Made by a program: the position numbers and the translations under genes. The notes beneath the pieces are model-generated. The model was not told the origin of the DNA and ran no database searches. It saw nothing but the letters and a program-made list of their open reading frames with translations. From Acidobacteriota bacterium (lineage in GTDB: Bacteria; Acidobacteriota; Blastocatellia; Pyrinomonadales; Pyrinomonadaceae), in assembly GCA_018269075.1 (NCBI GenBank), contig JAFDVJ010000039.1, forward strand, positions 1-44,537: a stretch of DNA of 44,537 bases. Direction: 5' to 3'. This document shows, in pieces, positions 1 through 8,439 of the stretch (positions within the stretch are counted from its first letter, which is position 1; the number at the start of each line of letters is the position of its first letter).

Positions 1-30
1 TTATTTGCTTGCGTAAGTCCTAAACTTAAT

Positions 31-137
31 ACCATTGCCCCTACAGGGACGGAGCATACGTCGCGGCGGACCGGGGGTGACGATCGCTTCACTCGCTTTA
101 CCCCGGCTATTGAATTTGTCCCTTGCAGGGACTTTAT
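31..137. repeat. REP-like palindromic element
   Basis: Two related outer motifs, CCCCTACAGGGAC near 38 and TCCCTTGCAGGGAC near 119, flank a central imperfect stem (CCGGGGGT at 71-78 with ACCCCGG at 100-106). The arrangement of nested GC-rich stems with a purine/pyrimidine core is typical of dispersed REP-like elements in acidobacteria and planctomycetes. No transposase is next to it, so any movement would depend on a protein encoded elsewhere. Whether it is repeated in the genome cannot be seen from one window. Confidence 0.4.
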
Positions 138-583
138 CCCGATTTAGTTTTTCAAAGAACATCAACGCTTACCCCCGACGATGCCGGCCGGCTCATTCTA
201 TCTAGTTGCTTTCCCGCTCGGTTTGGTTGCTCGACCCGCCAACAGCATCAAACGTTTCGCCGGCCGACGACGCCAGGGAAAGCGAATCGTTCGTTCGCGC
301 TGTCTCATAGAAACCGGGGACAGCCAGCGCTCCAGTCCGCTTTCGCGTTTTCGTCAAAAGTCCGAATATAGAGCCGAAAGCGCGACAAAATGGGTAGTAT
401 TGCCCATCCCGAAATGGGCAGTGATGCCGATGACCGATTCGGCCCGCCGGGCCAATAATTATCCTGATAACGTTTTGAATAAATAATTGGGCATCAGGAT
501 CTCCGGCTCGATTCCTTTAATCGCCGCGACAACGCTCCTTCGTAACGGATCGGCCCGGAGTTTTTCGAGTCTTTTGAAATTTG

Positions 584-589
584 AAGGAG
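584..589 (+). promoter_or_regulatory. Ribosome binding site for the beta-helix gene
   Basis: AAGGAG with seven bases to the ATG at 597 selects this start over other in-frame candidates. Confidence 0.7.
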
Positions 590-596
590 AAACCCG

Positions 597-3500
597 ATGA
601 GTAAGGGAGTTTTGGCGTTCTATTGTTTCGGCCTGCTGGTTTTCGGCGGTCTTTGCGGGGAACGGGCGGCGGCCGCGACGCGGACCGTCGACACCGTTTC
701 GGACAACGGCGCGCTGACGGCCTGCACGAACGCGGCCGGCGACTGCTCGCTGCGCGGCGCGATCGCCGCTTCGGCCGCCGCGGGCGATACGATCAACTTC
801 GACGCCGCCGTTTTCGGCACGATTCAGACCATCCAGATCGCTTCCACGCTGACGATCAACAAGAGTCTGACCGTTTCCGGCACGAACCGCAACCTGCTGA
901 CGATCGCCCGCACCGGCGCGGCCGTCTTTCCCGTGCTGACGCTCCAGTCGGGCACGATCCAGATCAGCGATCTGACGATCGCCAACGGGTCGGGCGGCAT
1001 CGACAATTTTACGGCGACGACGACGCTCACCCGCGTGATCCTGACCGGCAACGCCGGCCCCGGCGTCGCGATCCGGCCGGGCGGCAGCGTGACGCTCCGC
1101 GATTCGACCGTTTCGAACAACACTTCGACGCTCGGCGGCGGCCTCTTCATTATGACCGACGCGCTCGGCGATTACGCGCGCGCGACCGTCGACCGGACGA
1201 CGATCAGCGGCAACACGGCGACCCAGAGCGGCGGCGGCATCTACAACGCCGGCGTCCTCAACGTCACCAACTCGACGATCAGCGGCAACACCGCCGGCAC
1301 CTTCGGCGGCGGCATCTTCGCGCAGGGCGGCACGTTCGACAACACCGGCGGGCACGTCAATTATTCGACGATCACCGACAACCACGCCGGCGCGAGCGGC
1401 GGCGGCGGCATCTTCGCGCTCAGCGGGCGCCGGATCGTCGTCGCGAACAGCATCGTCGCGGGCAACACCAACACCGGCAATTCGACCCCCGACATCGCCA
1501 ACGGCTTCCAGTCGGACGGCCACAACCTCGTCGGCAACCCGAACGGGTCGAGCGGCTACGTCGCGACCGACCTGACCAACGTCAACCCGCAGCTCGGCGC
1601 GCTCGCCGACAACGGCGGCCTCAACCGGACGCACGCGATTCCGTGCACGAGCCCGGCGGCGGACGTCGCCGATCCGGCCTTTTCTTTCGCAACCGATCAG
1701 CGCGGCGGCGCGCGCCCCGCGAACGGCCTGCCGGACATCGGCGCGTACGAGATCGACTGCGCCCGCAACAACAACAACAGCGGCGGCGGAAGTCTCCGGC
1801 AGGCGATCGCCGACGCGCCCGACGGCGGCACGATCGCGTTCGACCCGGTCTTTTTCAGCCAGCCGCGGACGATCGCGCTCGGCGGCGCGGTGATCGACTT
1901 TTTCAAGAACCTGACGATCAACGGCCCCGGCGCCGGCCTGCTGACGATCGACGGCGAGAACCTGAGCCGCGTCTTCAACGTCGACGCGGTCACGCTCAAT
2001 CTGCGCGACGTCCGGCTGACGCGCGGCAATCCCGGCCCGAACATCGACGGCGGCGCGATCCTGATCAACAACAACGGGACGCTCAACGCGACGGCGATCG
2101 TCGTCGACGCCAGCCGCGCCAACCGGGGCGGCGGTATTTATGTTCTCGGCACGCTCAACCTGACCGGCTCGACCGTCACGGGCTGCACGGCCGACCAGCG
2201 CGGCGGCGGGATCTGGAGCGACGCGGCGAGCGCCGTCACGCTGACCGGCGCGACCGTTTCCGGCAACCACGCCGACGACCGCGGCGGCGGCCTCGGGTCG
2301 AGCGGGTCGCTGATCGTCCGGAGTTCGACCGTCAGCGGCAACACGGCGACGCGGCCGGCCGGGACGGGCGGGTCGCCGGCGGGCGGCGGCATCTACACCG
2401 ACGGCTATCTCGCGCTCTACGATTCGACGGTTTCGGGCAATACGGCGCAGCTCGGCGGCGGGCTCTTCAACAGGCGCTTCGTCCTCGACGGCTACACCGA
2501 CATCCGCAACTCGACCTTCGCCGGCAACTCGGCGATCCAGACCGGCAACGGCGCGGACGTCAACGGCGGCGCGATCTACGCCGACGGCGATTACATCGGC
2601 GGGTCGACGGCGACGGTCGACGCGAAAAACACGACGTTCGCCGGCAACAGCGCGGCCGGCGCGGGCGGCGCGATCTTTATGCAGCAGTTTACGGGAAACA
2701 ACCCGGTCTTCAATCTCGAAAATTCGATCGTCGCCGGCAACACCGCTTCGAGCGGGCCGGATCTGTCCGGGCGGATCACCTCCTACGGCTACAACCTGAT
2801 CACCAGCACGAGCGGCAGCACCTGGTCGCCGTCCTCGCCGACGCTCGCCGGCAACATCATCGGCCCGGCCGGCGGCGCGCGGCTCGCGCCTCTCGGCAAT
2901 TACGGCGGCCCGACGCAGACGATGGCGCTGCTCGCGGATTCGCCGGCGATCGACGGCGGCAACCCGGCCAATCCGTTCGCCGCCGACCAGCGCGGCGCGG
3001 CGCGGCCGATCGGCGCGCGCGTCGACATCGGCGCGGTCGAGCGCAATATCGCGTTTGATCAGCCGAGCCTTCCGAACGGCCGCCAGAATTCGTTTTATAA
3101 TCAGCAGCTTTCCGCGACCCGGCAGACGAGCCTCGCGGGCTTCGCCGAAAACGAGCCGGTCGAAGGCTTCGCGCCGACGCAGTTCGCCGTCGTCGCGGCC
3201 GCCGGCCAGTCGCTGCCGCCCGGCGTCACGCTTTCGCCGGCCGGCCTGCTTTCGGGCACGCCGACCGCGCAGGGCAGCTTCACGTTTACCGTCAAAGCGA
3301 CCGACACCGACGGGATGGCCGGCGTCCAGCAGTATTCGCTCGCGGTCCTCGTCCCGACCGCCGCCGCGGTTTCCGTTTCGGGCCGCGTCGCGACCGCCGA
3401 CGGCCGCGCCGTCACCAACGCGCTCGTCACGCTGACCGATGCGGGCGGCAATTCCCGAACCGTCCGGACCGGCTCGTTCGGCTATTATCGCTTCGACGAC

Positions 3501-3617
3501 GTCGCGGTCGGCGAAACCTGCGTCGTCACCGTCATGTTCAAACGCACGACCGTCGCCTCCGCCGCCGTCCCGGTCACCGACGAAATCGCCGACCTGAACT
3601 TCACGGTAAACCAGTAG
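597..3617 (+). CDS. Secreted CSLREA-type parallel beta-helix protein with Ig-like and carboxypeptidase-regulatory-like C-terminal domains
   Basis: A 1006-residue exported protein. A signal peptide covers about residues 1-26. Two long right-handed beta-helix modules follow, each opening with a CSLREA-type motif: CSLRGAI near residue 50 and GSLRQAI near 400. Each closes with an anchor-like motif (DQRGGARPANGLPDIGAYE near 370 and DQRGAARPIGARVDIGAVE near 800). Repeated units of the type 'STVSGNTA..GGGIY' form the helix rungs, so the gene looks internally duplicated. Residues about 815-917 resemble a putative Ig domain (PPGVTLSPAGLLSGTPT) and 920-1006 a carboxypeptidase regulatory-like fold. The family is usually surface-associated; a substrate cannot be deduced. 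The start is fixed by AAGGAG seven bases upstream. The stop at 3615-3617 touches a heptamer tandem repeat. Confidence 0.85.
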   Translation: MSKGVLAFYCFGLLVFGGLCGERAAAATRTVDTVSDNGALTACTNAAGDCSLRGAIAASAAAGDTINFDAAVFGTIQTIQIASTLTINKSLTVSGTNRNLLTIARTGAAVFPVLTLQSGTIQISDLTIANGSGGIDNFTATTTLTRVILTGNAGPGVAIRPGGSVTLRDSTVSNNTSTLGGGLFIMTDALGDYARATVDRTTISGNTATQSGGGIYNAGVLNVTNSTISGNTAGTFGGGIFAQGGTFDNTGGHVNYSTITDNHAGASGGGGIFALSGRRIVVANSIVAGNTNTGNSTPDIANGFQSDGHNLVGNPNGSSGYVATDLTNVNPQLGALADNGGLNRTHAIPCTSPAADVADPAFSFATDQRGGARPANGLPDIGAYEIDCARNNNNSGGGSLRQAIADAPDGGTIAFDPVFFSQPRTIALGGAVIDFFKNLTINGPGAGLLTIDGENLSRVFNVDAVTLNLRDVRLTRGNPGPNIDGGAILINNNGTLNATAIVVDASRANRGGGIYVLGTLNLTGSTVTGCTADQRGGGIWSDAASAVTLTGATVSGNHADDRGGGLGSSGSLIVRSSTVSGNTATRPAGTGGSPAGGGIYTDGYLALYDSTVSGNTAQLGGGLFNRRFVLDGYTDIRNSTFAGNSAIQTGNGADVNGGAIYADGDYIGGSTATVDAKNTTFAGNSAAGAGGAIFMQQFTGNNPVFNLENSIVAGNTASSGPDLSGRITSYGYNLITSTSGSTWSPSSPTLAGNIIGPAGGARLAPLGNYGGPTQTMALLADSPAIDGGNPANPFAADQRGAARPIGARVDIGAVERNIAFDQPSLPNGRQNSFYNQQLSATRQTSLAGFAENEPVEGFAPTQFAVVAAAGQSLPPGVTLSPAGLLSGTPTAQGSFTFTVKATDTDGMAGVQQYSLAVLVPTAAAVSVSGRVATADGRAVTNALVTLTDAGGNSRTVRTGSFGYYRFDDVAVGETCVVTVMFKRTTVASAAVPVTDEIADLNFTVNQ

Positions 3618-3732
3618 GATTTCGGATTTCGGATTTCGGATTTCGGATTGGTTTCGACTCGGAAGCGATCGTTGAAATCGAAACCTTCGAATTCAGACAA
3701 ATCCGAAATCCGAAATCCGCAATCCGAAATCG
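3618..3732. repeat. Inverted pair of ATTTCGG heptamer tandem repeats between convergent genes
   Basis: The plus strand carries a run of ATTTCGG units directly after the TAG at 3615-3617. The complementary run of CCGAAAT units (one variant, CCGCAAT) at 3701-3732 ends just before the stop of the minus-strand yifB gene. The two runs can pair across a loop of about 50 bases, so the whole convergent spacer can fold as one hairpin. A role as a bidirectional terminator is an inference; there is no clear T run. Confidence 0.75.
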
Positions 3733-5301
3733 CTAGGTCCAATAGTTGCGGTCGAGCGAGCGGTAGTTGATCGCTTCCGAGAGATGGTGCGGGCGGATCT
3801 CTTGGCTCGCGTCGAGGTCGGCGATCGTGCGGGCGACCTTCAGGATGCGGTCGTGGGCGCGGGCCGAGAGGCCCTGTTTGAGCATCGCGCGTTCGAGCAG
3901 GTTTTCGCCGTCGGCGTCGAGCGCGCAGAACCGGCGGATCTGCGCCGGCGTCATCGCCGAATTCGAAAAGACGTTTTCGCCCGCGAATCTGTTCAGTTGG
4001 ATCGACCGCGCCCGGATCACGCGTTCGCGGACCGTCTCGGACGCTTCGCCGGCCGGCACGCCCTTGCCGCGCAATTCCTTGAAATTGACGGCCGGGACGT
4101 CGATGTGGATGTCGATCCGGTCCATCAGCGGGCCCGAGATTCGGCCGACGTAGCGCTGGATCACGGGCGGCGAGCATTTGCATTCGCGGCCCGACCCGTA
4201 ATAGCCGCACGGGCACGGGTTCATCGAGGCGACGAGCATAAAGCTGCTCGGAAAGGTGAGGCTCGTCGCGGCCCGCGCGATCGTCACCTGTTTGTCCTCC
4301 ATCGGCTGGCGCAGGACTTCGAGCACGCTCCGGTCGAATTCGGGCAGCTCGTCCAGAAACAAAACGCCGAGATGCGCGAGGCTCACCTCGCCCGGCTTCG
4401 GGATCGAGCCGCCGCCGATCAGGCCGGCCTGCGAGACCGTGTGGTGCGGGTTCTTGAACGGCCGCTCGGTGACGAGACCGTTTCGGCCCGTCAAACCGGC
4501 GACCGAATGGATCTTCGTGATCTCGAGCGCCTCTTCGAATTCGAGCGGCGGCAGGATCGTCGGCAAACGGCGGGCGAGCATCGTCTTGCCCGAGCCCGGC
4601 GAACCGATCATCAGAATGTTGTGCGAACCGGCGCTCGCGATCTCCAACGCGCGTTTGGCCGAGTTCTGGCCGCGGACCTCGGCGAAATCGACGCGGTATT
4701 TCTGCCGGTCGGTCTGGAGGTCGGCGGCGGCGAGCCGGAGCGGCGGCGACGGCGTCCCGCGGCCGGTCTGTAATCCCTCGGCGATCGCGGCGGCCTGCCG
4801 CAGACTCCGCACCGGATAGACGTCGATCTCCTGCACGACGGCCGCTTCGGTGCCGTTCTCCTCGGGCAGGATCAGATTTTTGATGCCGTTCGCGCGGCAG
4901 CGGAGCGCGATCGAGAGCGCGCCGCGGACCGGCCGGACGCGGCCGTCGAGCGACAGTTCGCCGACGCTTAAAGTGTCGTCGAGCGCGTCCGACTCGGCGA
5001 GATCGCCGTTCGCGCCGAGGATCGCGAGCGCGACCGGCAGATCGAAGCTCGCGCCCTCCTTGCGGACGTCGGCCGGCGCGAGGTTGATGGTCGTTTTGTG
5101 AAACGGAAAAAAATACCCGCTGTTGTTGATCGCGGCGCGGATCCGCTCGCGCGATTCGCGGATCGCGGTGTCGGGCAGACCGACGATCAGGACGGTCGGC
5201 GACGTGTCGACTTCGCTTTTAACGGGCTGCAGATTGACTTCGATATCGACGATCAGCGCATCGATGCCGTAAACGGCGGCTGACTGCGTAAGGTATAACA
5301 T
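3733..5301 (-). CDS. comM: YifB/ComM family Mg-chelatase-like AAA+ ATPase
   Basis: A 522-residue protein close to the usual family length of about 500. The N-terminal ChlI-like domain (about 20-145) precedes a Mg-chelatase AAA+ core with Walker A GSPGSGKT at 233-240 and Walker B GVLFLDE at 312-318. A four-cysteine segment ([14 protein letters not shown]) follows, then the C-terminal Mg-chelatase helical domain. In naturally competent bacteria ComM is a hexameric helicase that drives branch migration during integration of transforming DNA; many non-competent species also carry it. No other competence gene lies in the window. The ATG at 5301 has an AAGGAG five bases upstream. Confidence 0.93.
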   Translation of the reverse strand: MLYLTQSAAVYGIDALIVDIEVNLQPVKSEVDTSPTVLIVGLPDTAIRESRERIRAAINNSGYFFPFHKTTINLAPADVRKEGASFDLPVALAILGANGDLAESDALDDTLSVGELSLDGRVRPVRGALSIALRCRANGIKNLILPEENGTEAAVVQEIDVYPVRSLRQAAAIAEGLQTGRGTPSPPLRLAAADLQTDRQKYRVDFAEVRGQNSAKRALEIASAGSHNILMIGSPGSGKTMLARRLPTILPPLEFEEALEITKIHSVAGLTGRNGLVTERPFKNPHHTVSQAGLIGGGSIPKPGEVSLAHLGVLFLDELPEFDRSVLEVLRQPMEDKQVTIARAATSLTFPSSFMLVASMNPCPCGYYGSGRECKCSPPVIQRYVGRISGPLMDRIDIHIDVPAVNFKELRGKGVPAGEASETVRERVIRARSIQLNRFAGENVFSNSAMTPAQIRRFCALDADGENLLERAMLKQGLSARAHDRILKVARTIADLDASQEIRPHHLSEAINYRSLDRNYWT

Positions 5302-5450
5302 ATTGGCTCCTTGAGGTTAGTTTTATTCGATCTCCGGTCTTCGGTCTGTTTTCAAAGATCGAACGTCAAAGACCGGATGTCAGGTTTTCGTAAATCGTAA
5401 AAAATTTATACCAGAAATCTTCGCGCAACGCCAGATAAAAGTTTGGCGAT

Positions 5451-5550
5451 AAACGTACGGCAGGCTGTCAGCCTGCCGCCGCGCCGCGCGGGTGTGAAGC
5501 GTTTTTACAGGCTGTCGCCTGTCAACCGGCTGACAGCCGATTGTACGTTT
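5451..5550. repeat. 100-bp palindromic element with three nested hairpins
   Basis: The outer ends AAACGTAC (5451-5458) and GTACGTTT (5543-5550) are perfect inverted repeats. Inside lie three hairpins: GGCAGGCT-GTC-AGCCTGCC at 5459-5477, ACAGGC-TGTC-GCCTGT at 5507-5522 and CGGCT-GAC-AGCCG at 5527-5539. The three share the core GGCTGTCAGCC or a variant of it. This looks like a composite REP/BIME-type mobile palindrome. No nuclease or transposase gene accompanies it. Confidence 0.65.
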
Positions 5551-5556
5551 TCTTCC

Positions 5557-5600
5557 CGAACTCCCCAAACTTCCCGAACTTCCCGAACTTCCCGAACCGT
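5557..5600. repeat. CTTCCCGAA nonamer tandem repeat
   Basis: Four to five copies of a 9-base unit, CTTCCCGAA with slight variation in the first copies (CTCCCCAAA). They lie directly after the 100-bp palindrome and before the sigma-54-like promoter of the protease gene. Confidence 0.7.
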
Positions 5601-5705
5601 AATCGGTCAGATTGACTGTCCCGGTCATTCAATCTGACCGACCGAAGTGCGGCAAAATGCCCAGCCTCTTAGTCATTTTCCTTTATTTTCAATAATTTAA
5701 CTGTG

Positions 5706-5721
5706 TGGCATAAAGCTTGTT
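5706..5721 (+). promoter_or_regulatory. Sigma-54-like -24/-12 promoter of the S8 protease gene
   Basis: TGGCATAAAGCTTGTT places GG and GT 12 bases apart, as in the sigma-54 consensus TGGCACR-N4-TTGCW, with T instead of C at the -12 GC. Two further sites in the window (31925 and 32678) share this TTGT variant and an A after TGGCAY. Transcription would start near 5732, leaving a leader of about 70 bases before the ATG at 5803. Confidence 0.55.
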
Positions 5722-5802
5722 AAAAGAATTGCGGCGATTCGTCCCCCGAATCCCGTTTGACTATTGAGTTTTACCCAAACTTTTGGACTAGGAGTTCTAC
5801 CA

Positions 5803-8409
5803 ATGCTGCTTAAAAAGCACTTTTCAAATTTATCGAAAACGATCGCGCTCCTGATATTGTTTTCGTTTATGCTGACCAACACTTTTTTGGCTCAGACATA
5901 TTCCAACTTTAACGGAGTTCCGAGCCGCAGGACGCTCAACGGCAACTCGACCCTGGAAAAATATTCGACCGATCTGACGGCGCTCGCCCGCGACGGCAAA
6001 TTGACGATCACCGCCAATTTCGACCGCGAAGTCGGCCAGCTGATCAAATCGCTCGCGACCGGCGGCCTCCGCCAGTCGGTGATTCTCGACGAAACCGGCG
6101 AAAATCAGGAAGCCGTCGTCAAGGTTCTCGCCTCGCGGATCGCGAAGGGCGACGTGCCGGCCGGTCTTAACGGCAAGCGCGTCTTCAAGCTCGAAGTCGG
6201 CGCGTTCTTCAGCGACGTCAAAGACCGCGCCGAAGCGTCGGCGCGGGTCGATGCGCTCGTCAACGATCTGGCCGTCGCGAAAGGCGACGTGATCCTGTTC
6301 GTCGGCGAGCTGGCGAACTTCGTCGGCAACGCGCAGATCAACGACAAATTCACCGAATCGCTGCTCCAGGGCAAAGTCCAGATCATCGGCGGCAGTTCGA
6401 AAGCCGCGTACGCCGACCAGATCGAACCGAATCCGGAAGCGGCCGCGATCTTCGAACCGATCGTCGTCGGCCGCACCGCCGCCGGCAGCACCGACGAAGC
6501 GGCGCTCAAGACGGCCGCCGCGGAAAGCTTCCGCGGCGACAGCATCGCGCCCGACCTGCGCGAGATGCTCGACAACGATCAGACCGGCGGCACGAAGCGC
6601 CTCGACGTGATTCTCCAGACCAAAGACGCCGACAATCCGGTTCTCCGCCGGATTATGGCGGAAAACAAGATCCGGCTCGAAGACCGCATCGGCACGTCCG
6701 ACACGATGGTCGTCAACCTGCCGCTCAAAGCGGTCGAAACGCTGAAAGCGAGCGGCCTGATCAACTACATCTCGCCCGACCGCGAAGTCAGCTTCTCGGG
6801 CCATCTCGAAAACACGACCGGCGCGACCACGACGCGCTCGCAGGCGGCGACGTCGAACCGCGCGGCCTACACGCTCGACGGCACCGGCATCGGCATCGCG
6901 GTGCTCGATTCGGGAATGAAGGCCGATCATAAGGACTTTCGCAACAACAGCGGCAACAGCCGGATCGTTTACAGCCAGAACTTCGTCACGACGACGAGCT
7001 CGACGGACGACGATTACGGTCACGGCACGCACGTCGCGGGCATCGCGGCGGGCAATTCGAGCAGCAACGGCGGCGCTTACCGCGGCGTCGCGCCGAACGC
7101 CAACATCATCAATCTCAAGGTTCTGGACGGTCAGGGACGCGGTCAGACCTCGTGGCTGCTGAACGCGCTCGACTGGGTCAAACTCAATTATCAAACCTAT
7201 AACATCAAAGTTCTCAACCTGAGCCTCGGCGGTCTCGCGATCGACAGCTACACGAACGATCCGGTCTGCCGCAAAGTGCAGGAGCTGAACGCGCTCGGCA
7301 TTCTCGTCGTCGCGGCGGCCGGCAACGAAGGCAAAAACTCGTCGGGCCAGAAGCTTTACGGTCATATCCACTCGCCCGGCAACGATCCTTCGGTGCTGAC
7401 GGTCGGCGCGGTCAACACGAAAGACACCGACTCGCGCTCGGACGACCTGATGGCGACCTTCAGCTCGAACGGCCCGACGCGGAGCTTCTACACGAACACC
7501 GCCGGCACGAAAATCTACGACAACGTCATCAAACCCGACGTCGTCGCGCCCGGCAACAAGATCGTCTCGGCGCGCGCCAAGGATTCGAGCTACCTGTTCG
7601 TCAACTACCCGACGCTCGGCGACGGTCTGACCAACCCGACCGATCCGAACGACAGTATGATGACGATGAGCGGCACCTCGATGGCGACGCCGGTCGTCGC
7701 CGGCGCGGCGGCGCTGCTCTTCCAGGTCAACTCGAACCTGACGCCGCAGATGGCCAAGATGATCCTCGAATACACGGCGCAGCCGCTCAACGGCTACAAT
7801 ATGCTCGAACAGGGCGCGGGCCAGATCAACCTCGAAGGCGCGGTGCGTCTCGCGAAGGCCTATCGGACCGATCTTAACTTCAATACAACGGCTACCCCCG
7901 GCACTTCGCTGCTGGCGACCGGCGCGACCTTCCCGACTCCGACGACGACGCTCAACGGCAACACGTTCAGCTGGTCGCAGGGCATCCTGTTCAACCACGG
8001 CTTCGTCAAGGGCCAGTCGCTCGCCAACTCGTTCCACACCGTCTACAAAAACGGAATGTGGTTCGAAAAGGGCGTCACCCACAGCGCGACCTTCAACTTC
8101 GTGCTGAACACGAACTTCTCCAACACGACGGCCCTGACGATCACGCCGAAGGCGGTGCTCAGCAACGGACAGACGCTCGGCGACGGCACGAACTTCCAGT
8201 CGTTCGGCGTTCTGATCAGCGACGGTGTCCTGATCAGCGACGGCGTCCTCGTCAGCGACGGCGTCCTGATAAGCGACGGCGTGCTGATAAGCGACGGGGT
8301 GCTGATCGGCGACGGGGTGCTGGTGAGCGACGGTGTGTTGATCAGCGACGGCGTCCTGATCAGCGACAGCACTCTGGCCAGCAGCGTAATCAATGGTGAT
8401 AACAACTAA
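5803..8409 (+). CDS. Secreted subtilisin-like S8 serine protease with C-terminal GVLISD repeats
   Basis: An 868-residue protein. The ATG at 5803 is preferred over an upstream in-frame TTG at 5764 because TAGGAG lies eight bases before it and a signal peptide follows (hydrophobic core ALLILFSFMLTNTFL, ending near AQT). Residues about 30-330 form an N-terminal region of unrecognised fold, possibly a pro-domain. The S8 catalytic domain follows, with Asp369 (AVLDSGM), His407 (GHGTHVAG) and Ser626 (GTSMATP), all intact. A post-catalytic beta-rich region ends in nine GVL(I/V)(S/G)D hexapeptides just before the C terminus. A GNAT gene follows after 30 bases, so the two are probably co-transcribed from the sigma-54-like promoter. 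Likely role: extracellular proteolysis; the tail's function is unknown. Confidence 0.92.
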   Translation: MLLKKHFSNLSKTIALLILFSFMLTNTFLAQTYSNFNGVPSRRTLNGNSTLEKYSTDLTALARDGKLTITANFDREVGQLIKSLATGGLRQSVILDETGENQEAVVKVLASRIAKGDVPAGLNGKRVFKLEVGAFFSDVKDRAEASARVDALVNDLAVAKGDVILFVGELANFVGNAQINDKFTESLLQGKVQIIGGSSKAAYADQIEPNPEAAAIFEPIVVGRTAAGSTDEAALKTAAAESFRGDSIAPDLREMLDNDQTGGTKRLDVILQTKDADNPVLRRIMAENKIRLEDRIGTSDTMVVNLPLKAVETLKASGLINYISPDREVSFSGHLENTTGATTTRSQAATSNRAAYTLDGTGIGIAVLDSGMKADHKDFRNNSGNSRIVYSQNFVTTTSSTDDDYGHGTHVAGIAAGNSSSNGGAYRGVAPNANIINLKVLDGQGRGQTSWLLNALDWVKLNYQTYNIKVLNLSLGGLAIDSYTNDPVCRKVQELNALGILVVAAAGNEGKNSSGQKLYGHIHSPGNDPSVLTVGAVNTKDTDSRSDDLMATFSSNGPTRSFYTNTAGTKIYDNVIKPDVVAPGNKIVSARAKDSSYLFVNYPTLGDGLTNPTDPNDSMMTMSGTSMATPVVAGAAALLFQVNSNLTPQMAKMILEYTAQPLNGYNMLEQGAGQINLEGAVRLAKAYRTDLNFNTTATPGTSLLATGATFPTPTTTLNGNTFSWSQGILFNHGFVKGQSLANSFHTVYKNGMWFEKGVTHSATFNFVLNTNFSNTTALTITPKAVLSNGQTLGDGTNFQSFGVLISDGVLISDGVLVSDGVLISDGVLISDGVLIGDGVLVSDGVLISDGVLISDSTLASSVINGDNN
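8206..8367 (+). repeat. Nine tandem 18-bp repeats encoding GVL(I/V)SD
   Basis: Nine in-frame 18-base units encode GVLISD (six copies), GVLVSD (two) and GVLIGD (one). The DNA copies differ mostly at third positions (GTC/GTG, ATC/ATA, GGC/GGT/GGG), so the peptide is kept more strictly than the DNA. That is the pattern expected of selection on the protein rather than recent slippage. A six-residue period with aliphatic triplets separated by S-D-G suits a beta-solenoid rung; this is inference. Confidence 0.92.
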
Positions 8410-8439
8410 ATCTAAGGAAGGAAATAGGAGGAAATCATC

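Larger units (their letters stand above)
1..596. other. Non-coding leader region
   Basis: I see no convincing gene here. A short open frame at 181-486 lacks a ribosome binding site and resembles no family I know. The first 140 bases hold a palindromic element listed separately. A small hairpin lies at 401-420 (TGCCCAT, six-base loop, ATGGGCA). The end of the region carries the ribosome binding site AAGGAG at 584-589, seven bases before the ATG at 597. Confidence 0.6.
5302..5802. other. Divergent intergenic region rich in repeats
   Basis: No gene is supported in these 500 bases between the divergent yifB and S8 protease genes. Reading from left to right it holds a degenerate heptamer palindrome (CCGGTCT/TCGGTCT near 5333-5350, AGACCGG near 5368), the 100-bp triple-hairpin element at 5451-5550, the CTTCCCGAA nonamer repeats at 5557-5600, and a sigma-54-like promoter at 5706-5721. 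Short frames here are composed of repeat sequence. Confidence 0.6.

Noticed and set aside
401..420. Hairpin TGCCCAT/ATGGGCA, considered as a sigma-54 promoter or operator
   Set aside because: The GG and GC are only 9-10 bases apart, not 12, and it lies nearly 180 bases before the start codon. It is kept only as a note.
181..486. 101-codon frame in the left non-coding region
   Set aside because: No ribosome site, no family resemblance, and it overlaps another random frame.
459..2270. Long minus-strand open frame of 603 codons
   Set aside because: It is the antisense shadow of the beta-helix gene; its Arg/Ala/Asp-rich translation is typical of reversed GC-rich codons and it has no ribosome site.
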